DNA from: Rhyzopertha dominica
Lineage: Eukaryota; Arthropoda; Insecta; Coleoptera; Bostrichidae
Reading direction: 5' to 3'
Length of the DNA stretch: 64,000 nt
Assembly: GCA_025024175.1 (NCBI GenBank)
Contig: QCXZ01000137.1
Coordinates: 5,518,001-5,582,000, forward strand
How positions within the stretch are numbered: the first letter of the stretch is position 1; the number at the start of each line of letters is the position of its first letter. A model generated the notes under the pieces. That model saw only the letters and a list, made by a program, of their open reading frames with translations, was not told the origin of the DNA and did no database searches. Positions 23,760-33,360 of this stretch are shown here, piece after piece. Both the position numbers and the translations under genes were made by a program.

Positions 23760-23910
23760 GACATGATGACAAAGCCACCTAGCTGCCTTAACTGGTACTA
23801 CTTCCTAAAGGAAGTGACCTGTAGCCTGACAAATTGGCATGCAACTGCATACTTCAATAGTACTATCTGCAGTTGGTTGAGGTGTAGACAGCACAGCATA
23901 GACATGCATT
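23760..23910 (+). repeat. Imperfect direct repeat flanking an inserted element, copy 1
   Basis: The segment CTGCAGTTGGTTGAGGTGTA, with following words GACAGCACAGCATAG, resembles CTGTAGTTGGCTGCGGTGCA and GAGAGCATAGCATT at 25629-25665. The copies lie on either side of the element at 24113-25548. They are too diverged and too far from the element ends to be target duplications. Confidence 0.45.
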
Positions 23911-24112
23911 TTAATTAAAACAGAATATTAAAGTCAGTGTCAAAATTTTGATTTTATTAAAGCGTAATGTTTGTTTAAATATTTATGGTCTAACTTAACA
24001 GAAGTGAAGCAGGTTATGCACGGCTAAATGACTATTTATATGTTTTACAAAATTAGAGGTGGGGAAGATACCCTATCTAGTAGTTTTTTACCAACATCAT
24101 ACTAAGCCTTTG

Positions 24113-25548
24113 GTATACAGGTATACAAAATGTTATATGAACATATGTTCCTTTTCTTTTAGTTTAGAAGTTATAAGCTTTTAAATTTATTTAATTTGCC
24201 TAAAACATTTTTAACAAAAATCTAAATATCAATTATAAAATCTGCTCAAAATAACCACATTTCGCTAGAATAGAAGCTTCACGTCTTCGAACTATAGACC
24301 GTGTTATGCACTATACAAAATTTGGATCGTTTCTTATTGCATGGCTTGCATTTATTATTCTTTGTATTAATTGCTCGCTATTGGTAATCTCCACCTGATA
24401 AACCAGCTGCTCCATAAAAAAAATCTAAAATCTAAGCGATTCAAATTCGGCGAGCCTGACGGAAAGCTACTGGACCTCCATTACCAATCCAATGATTTGG
24501 AAAATTATTATTTAACCAGGTAGTTACTTCTCTGCCTCCATGTGGTGGTGCGCCGTCATGCTGGTACCACATATTAACGATCACATTAAGTGGTACTTCG
24601 TCTATTATATCATAAAGAGTATGCTCCAAAAGTTGTCTGTACAACTCTCCATTTAATCGATCATTTATGATCTTTATAAGCAGCAAGGTATTATTGAAAA
24701 TGCCACCCCAAACATTACACTAAAGCGTCGCTGAAATCGCCTGGGTCTAATGGCATGGGGATTTTGCAAAGACCATGCATGTTCATTATGGAAGTTTGTT
24801 ATGCCATCCCTAGTAAAGCATGATTCTTCTGACCAGAGAACAAGTGAAGTAAAATTAGAGTTACGAGCATTTTGCTAAAGAATCCATTGGCAAAATTCTA
24901 ATCGCTGCTGGTTATCTTCAGGATGTAGTGCTTGTACACTTTGACGATGATATTTTGACGATGATATGGATATAAGACCTCTTTATTTAAGGTTCGCCAC
25001 ACAAAATTTTTCGACAACCGTAATTGATTTGCTAACTGGCGCGTACCAAGTGAAAGGTTCTCCAAAATAGCGTCTACAACATTTTCTTCATTTTGTACAT
25101 TAATTTCATGGAGACAAACATGTCTCGGTGCCGGATAACACGTTTCCCTAAGTCGGCGAAATGATGCACTAAAAACTGACCTAGCAGGTTGGTGTCGATT
25201 ACGTCCATATTCTCATGCTGCACGTCGAGTATTACCATTACTTAATCCATAGGTGTAAATAATGTCTGCATATTCCGCAGTCGAAAATTCATACATAATT
25301 GCTAACTGAGAAAAACATTTGTGATTTTGACAAATAAATATGAATTTGACAATTAAGTAATCAATCAAGGCCGACTTAAGTAAATTCACAAATAATGATT
25401 CAACGGTAACTGGGGAATTTATAATTGCATAAATTTTTAACATAAATAATGTAAATGCCTAAAACTTCTAAACTAAAAGAGGAAGGACATATGTTCATAT
25501 AAAAACTTTTACTTAGAATATCTTCATTGTTCATCACCCTGTATAGAC
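24113..25548 (-). mobile_element. Tc1/mariner-superfamily element, second family (TIR with GAACATATGTTCC)
   Basis: The left end has ATGTTATATGAACATATGTT (about 24130) then CCTTTTCTTTTAGTTTAGAA. The inverse, TTTTATATGAACATATGTCC, reads inward from about 25508, again followed by TTTTAGTTTAGAAGT. The outermost bases look like TATACAGG at both sides (24113 and 25548). The element carries a transposase relic on the minus strand. Ends are eroded, so exact borders are uncertain by several bases. Confidence 0.7.
24262..25302 (-). pseudogene. DUF4817-type transposase relic
   Basis: The minus-strand start region reads MYEFSTAEYADIIYTYGLSN GNTRRAA, then HQPARSVFSASFRRLRE (helix-turn-helix arm), then NLSLGTRQLANQLRLSKNFV and LYPYH. 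After gaps, 24686-24441 gives LNGELYRQLLEHTLYDIIDE, then MWYQHDGAPPH, the second catalytic aspartate, and NHWIGNGGPVAFRQARR, close to where the third would lie. The end reads FVCITRSIVRRREA-like fragments. The layout is the same as in the 20 kb and 61 kb copies, so it is a sister family. Frameshifts and stops make it non-functional. Confidence 0.8.
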
Positions 25549-25559
25549 CAAGTCAGTTC

Positions 25560-25670
25560 TATGCCATGCTGTCTGCATTAGACCTGAACTACATTGATGA
25601 GCTGCAATTACAGCAAAACAGCTCTGTCTGTAGTTGGCTGCGGTGCAGAGAGCATAGCATTTAAAATACA
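25560..25670 (+). repeat. Imperfect direct repeat, copy 2 (partner at 23760-23910)
   Basis: See the partner. CTGTAGTTGGCTGCGGTGCA here matches CTGCAGTTGGTTGAGGTGTA with four mismatches. Confidence 0.45.
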
Positions 25671-26224
25671 CCAAACACTCACTTCAGCATAATCTGAATT
25701 TGACCCTTGTAAAAAAAACAATTATTTGTGCGGCAAAACTACGCTTTCCCAGGAAATGTAAATAACGATTTCCTTTTTTTTGCTCCGCTGAAGACGTGTC
25801 TGATTTTTTATTCATTGCCCTGCGAATGAAAAGGCCCCTGAAAGTTTACCCAGCGCAAATACGAAGCAGACAACATAATAATTATGCAGGTTGGCGGTAA
25901 TTACACAATACGGAAGCTTTTGCTCTGCTCCTGTTTGTTAAACCCACTATGGAATGCCTCTGTTGAACTTTTAGTTTGGATAAGCTTTAATTCAGCAACA
26001 GAGTTTGCAGTAATTACAGCAGATAATTCCTGGAAATACAGATACAGAAAGATGTATTATGATGATGTACCACAGGTTGGGTAGAATTAATTTTTCGGCA
26101 TTTTTCTATATATATATATATATATATATATGTATTCAGTACGTTCTGATATTTATCAATCCATATTTTACTAAAAATTCCAAAGAAGGTTTTGACTTCT
26201 GTTGACAAAAGCATTTATTCACAG
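25671..26224. other. Intergenic DNA with a dinucleotide microsatellite
   Basis: A pure (TA)n run occupies 26106-26132. No gene is recognised in the remainder. Confidence 0.7.
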
Positions 26225-27885
26225 ATAAAACTGTTTGTTTGGATTTATAAAATCAATTTGTTTGATTTACATTTCTTTAGGCCCAACAAATTTATCTTCA
26301 AACAAAGAAATTTTATTTGCAAGAAGGATATCAGTTTGTTTGTAACTATATTACCATTTATTTGAAATCGAACAGAACTTGCGAGTTTAAGTAACCTAAC
26401 AATTAATTGAGCGAATAAAATATTATTTTTCACGGTCAAACAATTTATTATTTTATTGTTTCTGATAAATATATCTTTCGTTAAATCAGTGTTTCTTTTT
26501 GTTATTCAACTATTTAAATGTTCAACTCAAACACTCCTGTTGTTACAGCAAACAACATGTATTTAAACAGAATAAATGATGCTTTAATGCAACAATCTGT
26601 TTTTTGATACAAAGAAATAATTGTTTGAATTTGCGCGTTGGTTGGACACTGGACAGAATGTATCAAGGTAAATCGGGAAAAGCCGCCGTTATTTGTTTCT
26701 TATTATTGTCAGTTTATTTCACTAAATTGTGAAACAAAAGAGGAAGGTGATCACAGATTTTAAAAGTAAATATGTAGCCTAAATAAAGTATTTGCTTAAT
26801 ATGATGTGAAAAATAAGGCATTCAAACAAGCACATGATCGTTAGCGCAAGCTCTGTTACAAAATGACCATCTATGATTCGTAAGGATGTTAATTACGGCG
26901 TTGTTTCTCTACATCTTGAAGTAGGTATATGTTATTAAAGTCTGCTCAATGAAGTGCCCTATTTTTACCAAACTACTATTGCAAGTAATGCGTTATTTAT
27001 TCAGTATATTTGTAATACTAAAATGGAACACATTTATCACGCTATAGAAACCAGTAGATTTGTGATTGTCCTTTAAATTAAAATGAATATCATACTTTCC
27101 GTCTGCATTATATTCGTACATATAAGTAGCAAAGTTTACCTTGTCAATGGACTTGTCAGGGTTAGGCTGATTTAAATCAGATATTTTTTACTAAATCAAT
27201 TACAGTTGCAGAAATGAATTGAGTGACATATTGCATTTTTAATTACAAGAAACAACTTTTATACGCTCTATAAAAAACAGGAAGCCACAGGAATGCACTT
27301 GCATATAAAATACATAGACATACCGAAGTGGGTTAATCAAAATTTATTTCTTTAACTTAAAAACAATTTATTTATATGTTTAAAGGTCTTGTTTGAATGC
27401 AATATTTTTACAATCTAATTAAAAAATATATATTTCATGCAGTTTGCTGCAATGACAGAGATAATGAATTGAGCATATGAATCTTTCAATCAAACAATTG
27501 TTTGATTTCAGGAAATAGCTGTTTCATTGGACTAAATCAGTAATATCTTTACTGCAACGAAATACTTATTTGGTATGCAGAGAATCACTTACCTCTTCTC
27601 TGATTCCAAACAAATATTTGTTTCAATCAAATTTAATCATATGTTTATTCCAAACATCTTCATGGTTTAGTGACACAAATACTTTTTTCTACAAAGGAAA
27701 TATTTATTCTTGATTCAGTAGTTTCAAAAGTTAATTTAAAGCTTTGTATATATTATGTTAAATAAATGTTATTCTAGCCGCTTCATGAATCTTGAGGGTT
27801 TGAAACAAACAAATCATTTACTTTGCCATATACAAACAAATAATTTGTTTGCCGTAAATATATTTTTTTCTTCCAAACAAATTGT
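26225..27885. repeat. Cluster of CAAACAAA/TTTGTTTG motifs in both orientations
   Basis: I count roughly twenty near-copies of CAAACAAA, CAAACAAT or their inverses in about 1.65 kb, several as dyads such as CAAACAATTGTTTG (27494), CAAACAAATATTTGTTT (27608) and CAAACAAATAATTTGTTTG (27832). Isolated copies occur elsewhere in the window, but no other stretch looks this dense. No protein is encoded. It resembles the subterminal binding-site arrays of non-autonomous DNA elements, or a forkhead-factor site cluster, but terminal inverted repeats were not found. Confidence 0.55.
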
Positions 27886-28395
27886 TCTCTCTGTGTTGTA
27901 CCAATTGACGTTTCTTGGATATATTTTCCCATACTAGCAATCACAGCATTCTACATAATTATGACATATTTTCTCACTTTTCAGGTATGATTCCAGAGAC
28001 ACTCACACTATTCGATGAACCAGGTAAGCAAACACTACTGTCTTACCTCACCCATCCATTACACAGAGCAACAAAAATTTCAGACACAAAAATCCGTACT
28101 AGTATCGAGCCTTTATGGCAGGTAGAGTATCTAAAAAAACTTCACACTAACATAAAGAGGTGATAATGAATTCGTTTTACAAGGTTTAATTTCTGGATTC
28201 AACTATTCGGAAATATTAAGTGTATTTGTATTAAATGATTATATTCGATATAAATCGGTATAAAAAAGTGTATCTTCTAACTAAACAAATATTATTTCAG
28301 CTTTCTTTTTTTACTGGTATGAATAAAAACAAAGCTATACATAGTTTTGTTTACTTTGGTTTGCAACGCCTGTTTTTTATGTTTTAACAATAATA

Positions 28396-28611
28396 TTGAA
28401 AATAATGTATCCGAAGAGTCAAATCTTATTAAACGGAATCATAATCATTTTACCACCTGAAGCTAAACAAATAATTTTGAATGCTTATGAATACATCAAA
28501 AATGCAGAGGGNGAAAGTGCGACCATCGTAAATACCAGTAAAATGACCGAAATGTCACAATCAACTGTGAGAAATATAGCTGTAAATGGAATTCATGAAA
28601 GAAAAGAGTGA
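28396..28611 (+). pseudogene. Helix-turn-helix fragment of a DDE_3 transposase, copy 1
   Basis: The frame reads LPPEAKQIILNAYEYIKNAE, then ESATIVNTSKMTEMSQST and VRNIAVNGIHERK. The pattern of a helix, a TS(K/R)MTxxSQSTVRNI recognition helix and a basic end matches the N-terminal domain of IS630/Tc1-like transposases of insects. Only the DNA-binding part is present. Three more copies follow on the same strand at 29540, 30160 and 31385. One N base lies at about 28512. Confidence 0.65.
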
Positions 28612-28709
28612 ATAGACCTTGGTTTATCGAATTTAATTAAACAGCAGAGACAAACTGAACAAAAAATAACAGAACAACATGAGGAACATAGGTGAAAGTA
28701 GAATCGAAG

Positions 28710-29145
28710 ATTCACAAAACTAATATTGTGTATTGCCTCCTCGAGCTCGAATTACGGCTTCTAGGCGTATTGGCATCCCCTCAAAGAGGTTCTGAATGCT
28801 TCCCTGATCAATGTTTTCCCATTGAGCTCTGGTCATTCTTCCAAGCATATCCCAGATGTGCGCTATCGGACTTAAGTCCGGACTTCTTGCTGGCCATATA
28901 ATGCGTGAGATTACCTCATGCAGGTAATCATTTACTACGCGTGCAACGTAGGACGGGCGTTATTTTGCATAAACCAAAAGTTATCGCCGACAAATAGGGC
29001 AAAAGGAACAACATGGGGCTCCAAGATATCGCGAATGTACCTATCCGAATTCAGTCTGTTTCCATGAACTAATTCCGTTCGAGCTTCAACACCAATACCT
29101 CCCCACACCATTATCGAGCCACCCCAGCAGCTAAGCCTAAGATTT
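28710..29145 (-). pseudogene. Tc1-like transposase C-terminal fragment
   Basis: The minus-strand reading from about 29125 gives SIMVWGGIGVEARTELVHGN, then RYIRDILEPHVVPFALFVG and NNARP, the second catalytic motif (normally DNARPH, here N for D). Broken frames that follow correspond to the SPDL-type third motif and, near 28830-28730, to NIDQGSIQNLFEGMPIRL-like and EAVIRARGGNT-like segments. The order matches Tc1-like elements common in arthropods and fish. At least three frameshifts. The N-terminal half is missing. Confidence 0.75.
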
Positions 29146-29539
29146 TAGGCCCTGACGAAGGAGGCAAACACCTCCGAAAGCTTGGCGAAAAGTTAAAAGG
29201 ATTTGTAATTTATCGAGACCGACGCCCTGATATAGAATCTACGAGTATAATAATTAACAACGGTCAATATTTTAAATTATAATTAATCACTGACTATATT
29301 CAACTTGACAGATGCAGCATATTTAATTATTAAATAATAATAATAGTACGTCTAATGCACATGGTGCAAGATAAAGCTAAAACTTGCTTGTTAAAAAACA
29401 ATAAAGAGTTATTACTATTACACTTATAGCTCTTACTAATTATAAAAATGGGGAGACCGTGGAATGGGGTGGAAGTTTCCCACCCACAAGAAGGTGAAAT
29501 CAACGTCAAAGTTGTAAAAGAATTTAAAATGGCGGAGAT

Positions 29540-29850
29540 ATTTTTGACAATAATGTTGAAAATAATTAAACGTAATCATAATCATTTACCACCTGAACCT
29601 GAATGTTTATGAATACATAAAAACGTAGAAGGAGAAAGTGGGGTCATCATAAAAACCAGTAGAATGATATGACCAATATTTCACAATCAACTGTGAGAAA
29701 TATAGTTGTAAATGGCATTCTGGGCGGAAATTTGCGAAAAGATGTTGATTCGTCGAAGGTTTTCAAAGATGATGACGCAAATTTAATACGACGCGCGATG
29801 TATGATTTATGAGGCATCCAAAATAATTTTGCATGTATATTGTAAATATA
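29540..29850 (+). pseudogene. Helix-turn-helix transposase fragment, copy 2
   Basis: Same sequence family as the copy at 28396. It has an EYIKNVEGESG-like segment, then a TSRM...ISQSTVRNIVVNGI segment, then further than copy 1 into KDVDSSKVFKDDDANLIRRA and MYDL. It needs several frame changes. It ends just before the splice-donor-like GTAAGT of the exon-like segment at 29868-29940 (minus strand). Confidence 0.6.
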
Positions 29851-29856
29851 AAATTT

Positions 29857-30420
29857 GAGAAACTTACAGTGATTTGTTAAGATCGCAGCCTTTGGTTCCT
29901 CTTGATCCACATCTGGCACTGGTTAGTACTAGCACAACACCTGGAACAATGAAAAAAAATATATTATAAACAGGTACAAAGGTAGCCAAAAACAAACTAA
30001 ATTTTATCAATTGCAAGACTACACCTTTTTCGTCAATGTTTGTGAACATTGCGTATTTTCTAAGAGTCATGTCGTTTTCAGTATTATGTTTTCAATAAGT
30101 CTTCAAACTTCTCTCTTTATTTTTCCTTCATAAGAAGAGCAATATCATAATCGATCACCGATTAGGTAACTAATGCATAGGGAGAAAGTGGTTCCATCGC
30201 AAAAATCAGTAGAATGACCAAAATTTCACAATCAACAGTAAAAAATGTAGGTGTAAATGAAATTCAGGACATCAGAAAGGTGCGAAAAGGCGGTGGTTCA
30301 TAGAGGGTTTTCAAAGATGGTGATGCATTTACGAGGCATGCAAAAATAATTTTGTATTGACAATTGTAGATCTATACAAGAAAATTAAAGCTGAGCTTAA
30401 AATTAACTGCTGTACCAAAT
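29857..30420. repeat. Local duplication, unit 1 (partner 31116-31650)
   Basis: A block of about 560 bases occurs twice in the same orientation about 1.26 kb apart. It comprises an exon-like segment, the words GGAACAATGAAAAAAA and AACAGGTACAAAGGTAG, a TATTATGTTTTCAATAAGT stretch, and a helix-turn-helix transposase fragment. Identity is high enough to follow base by base, with small indels. Confidence 0.85.
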
Positions 30421-31213
30421 TAAGTTTGTTCATTGTGAGTAAACGAACAATTATCGGGTAGTCGGAACTTTACAAGAGCAATATAACCTTATTTCATTTG
30501 GAGCAGCATAATAAGCTATTGATATACATATATAGACCTACCTTCGGTTGATTTAATTTCATAGATAAGTTCAGTTCCCTGGACCCTGGAAGCTGGCAAC
30601 TCTAAATGAAGAATCTGCGAACAGAAGCTCAGAAAACAATTAGTAATCTCGTGCAAACGCAGACATGATTTATGGAAGGGGATCAGTTTGTTTTATTTTA
30701 CTTTTTCCTAACGTGTACATAACTAATTAACTCAAAAATACCATTGTAACCATCAGATTCGTTGAATATCTCCTGAAACAAAAAGAAACGAACGTTAGGC
30801 TTTGTGAAGTGGATAGTTCAGATAACTTCATTCACTTACCAGTGTTTTGTGAAAGTTTTGCTGAAAACGAGAGATTATGATATAAATATAACATTTCGTA
30901 ATTACTTACATACATTAAAACAAGGCACTACACTGTCACGCCCCCTTCCCCTAACGCACGCCCTTGTATGGTAACGTTTACGCGANCCAACATACAAATA
31001 ATCAAAAACGCGTGCAAAACAACTAATTTTCATCGACTCACCCAACCAGACACAGCAGTAACTGCTCCCCCTGCCTGAAACAAAAAATTAGGTGTCACTT
31101 TTCAGGAAAAAAAATTGAATTTGAGAAACTCACAGTGCCTGGTTAAGACCGCAGCTTTTGGCTCCTCTCGATCCACATGTGGCACTGATTGGCACTAACA
31201 CAACACTACACAC
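29868..31213 (-). CDS. Candidate multi-exon gene fragment with very short exons, unrecognised
   Basis: Five minus-strand segments are bounded by good splice signals and stay in one frame. They are 31134-31213 (donor GTGAGT), 31042-31074 (TTTGTTTCAG acceptor, GTGAGT donor), 30840-30860 (GTTTTCAG, GTAAGT), 30742-30772 (TGTTTCAG, GTATTT), 30542-30614 (CTGTTCGCAG, GTAGGT) and then 29868-29940 (TTGTTCCAG, GTAAGT). Joined, the middle part reads QGEQLLLCLVGKTFTKHWR, then YSTNLMVTM, then LHLELPASRVQGTELIYEI, then KSTEG, then VVLVLTSARCGSRGTKGCD. The first and last segments are duplicates of each other (CGSRGxKxC core). I do not recognise the protein. Exons of 21-33 nt are unusual, and a second frame of the duplicated exon is also open and more conserved, so chance or a decayed gene remains possible. 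No start, stop or promoter was found. Confidence 0.35.
30160..30420 (+). pseudogene. Helix-turn-helix transposase fragment, copy 3
   Basis: A decayed copy within duplication unit 1. It reads GESGSIAKISRMTKISQST-like and then VFKDGDAFTRHAKIILY-like pieces, in broken frames. Followed by AAGAAAATTAAAGCTGAGCT, which matches copy 4. Confidence 0.6.
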
Positions 31214-31650
31214 CTGGAACAATGAAAAAAATATATTAGAAACAGGTACAAAGGTAGGCAAAAAAAAATTTTATGAATTGTAAAACTATCATGTCAATAA
31301 ATTATTTCGTTTTTAGTATTATGTTTTCAATAAGTATTCAAATTTCCTTTACAAAAAGAGGAATATTATAATCGATCATCAATTAAGTGATTAATCGAGA
31401 GGGAAGATGTGCGGCTATCGCAAAAGCCAGGAGAATGATGATCAAAATTTCATAGTCAACTGTAAAAAATATAGCTGTAAAGGAATTTAGAACAGAAATG
31501 TGCGAAAAGACGTTGGTTCATCGAAGGTTTTCAAAGATGATCAGGCAAATTTTATACGACGTATGATTTATGAGCCATGCAAAAATAATTTTGTATTACA
31601 ATTGAAGAATTACACAAGAAAATTAAAATTAAGCTTAAGGGTTTACGTAT
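31116..31650. repeat. Local duplication, unit 2 (partner 29857-30420)
   Basis: See unit 1. This copy has an extra seven or so bases (GTGTGTA) at the start of the exon-like segment, which changes its entering frame relative to unit 1. Confidence 0.85.
31385..31650 (+). pseudogene. Helix-turn-helix transposase fragment, copy 4
   Basis: Within duplication unit 2. Broken frames give VNCKKYSCKGI-like text where copy 1 has VRNIAVNGI, then KDVGSSKVFKDDQANFIRR and MIYEPCKNNFVLQLKN-like text. It extends slightly further than copy 1 toward the second helix set of the transposase. Confidence 0.6.
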
Positions 31651-31849
31651 TTTCTCTTTAAGAAAAATGGTGTTTCATTATAAAAAAAATTAATAAACGT
31701 ATGCTATCTAACGAGACTACATTGTGCCTTTCAAAAATCTATTTCGAGCGAATTTCCATTTCGACCTACGTGCTTGATCGTTTCAGAGTTCACTTTAAGT
31801 TATGAAATTCTTCAAAGCTTACAGTTTAAATGCNATGTAGTGTTCATCC

Positions 31850-32165
31850 ACCAGTCCACACACGTCGCTAACACTCAAAAATCAATAATTTTGAAAACGA
31901 ATCTTGAAAAACACCCCGTATTCACCGGCACATCATCACGCACAGTTATCATCGGCGATACTAATTCAATAAACGACGCATTAAAAGCTACTTCACCCGG
32001 CCCGCAAATGGACTGGTCCTTTTTTTGCCCAATAATTGATCACGTACGCCCGGATACGCCGCAAAAAAGTGCTCGCAAGAACGTAAACACTAGGAGGATT
32101 TTATTTAGCGGAGAAAATTTAATAGAGGCCCGTTTTGGGTTTAAATTTTTGGAGACATGGTTTGT
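31850..32165 (+). repeat. Diverged dispersed repeat, copy 2 (partner at 4845-5195)
   Basis: See copy 1. Part of an open plus frame (31774-32265, 163 codons with one N) crosses it. The same region in copy 1 is not open in a corresponding frame over its length, which argues against shared coding. The shared words include GTTCATCCA, TTGAAAACG, CCCCGTATTCACC and TTTAATAGAGGCCCGTTTTG. Confidence 0.6.
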
Positions 32166-33360
32166 AAAGATTCCTGTTTTATCTTTTTGCGAGATTAGTG
32201 CACACGTGTCTCTGGGTAATCCTGCAAATTGTTCATCAAACGAAACATGTTTTCCTGAAATTTAGGGCTTTCTTTATTGCTCCTCTCATTCGCTCTATGT
32301 TAGATTTCAAACTTTTCCGCAGCTCCGCAGGTAAATCTTATTTTTTGTCGAACTTAAACGACTTTTTGCCATTTGATGCAATTCTGAGACAGTTTCTCAG
32401 CAGATGGTTTGTGCATTTGGCGAACTAGTTGTGGTCCGTAAGTTTTTGCGGTCAGAAGTCCGTCGCTGTCACCTACCAGTTTTACATACTTCAGTCCGTG
32501 CATATCAATACTTTGAAACTTTCAGCAATTATATCGGATTCCATTCAAGCAGATATTCCTTTCCAATTTTTTGTGCATCTGTGCTCTGCACTGGGATCGT
32601 TCTCTGCCTTTGCACAATTGATGCAAAATTTGTTTCACACACCTATGTATAGCAATTTTCCTGTTTTAACCCCCAAAAGTACGCTTTCCGCGTGTGTATT
32701 CAAAACTAAAACCTTCGAGTAGCATCTAAGATTTCCCTCGTGATAAAAACAAAAGTGGTGACACTTTTTGAAGAGACAATAAATACAGATAATTTACAAA
32801 CGCAATGATCCATCTGCAAATTATAAAAGGATTGCAACAAGAGGTACATGTGCATAGTTTACGAGCGCGAAGCTCCGCCCCGCAAAGCATTAAAGTTTAA
32901 CGCCCTCGGTGCTAAAATTGTTCAAATTTGATGCAACAATAATTCATTATTTTTGCTGCGATAAAGAAAAGAACAAATGTTTTGCGTATCAAAATTAAAT
33001 TTTCTCTGGTGCTCTCGTCTTATTTTTTGTTTGTTTTATTTTTATTTTTTTCTTACACCTTTTTATTTTTTTCGGCAAAAGTCAGTGTGAATTTCGAAAA
33101 AGTACGATGACAACTCCCGAGAGAAATAATTTAAACGCTCAGATAAAAAATCTCAAATCGATATGATGAAAAATACGGATCTTATCCTGCATAAACCATC
33201 TAGAGTAGTACGTATAAACACCCTTAATTAAGAACAAATAGCGACACGATGCGTTTCCAACAGAAACAAATATATTAAAGAATACGTCTGGATCGTTTTT
33301 TGTGCCGCTGAATGTACATTATAATTTCTAGATTTAAAATAAAAAATTCTTGTCCTATAT
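32166..33360. other. Intergenic DNA, several overlapping open frames, unrecognised
   Basis: Overlapping plus-strand frames at 32198-32428, 32404-32652 and 32429-32722 stay open in a stretch of balanced composition. None shows a domain I know. After 32990 the sequence becomes T-rich and low in complexity. Confidence 0.4.

Noticed and set aside
27985..28023. 39-nt plus-strand exon with TTTTCAG acceptor and GTAAGC donor
   Set aside because: Only one isolated segment; no adjoining exons with a compatible frame were found.
31774..32265. 163-codon plus frame as a gene
   Set aside because: It overlaps the dispersed repeat whose other copy is not open in the same way.
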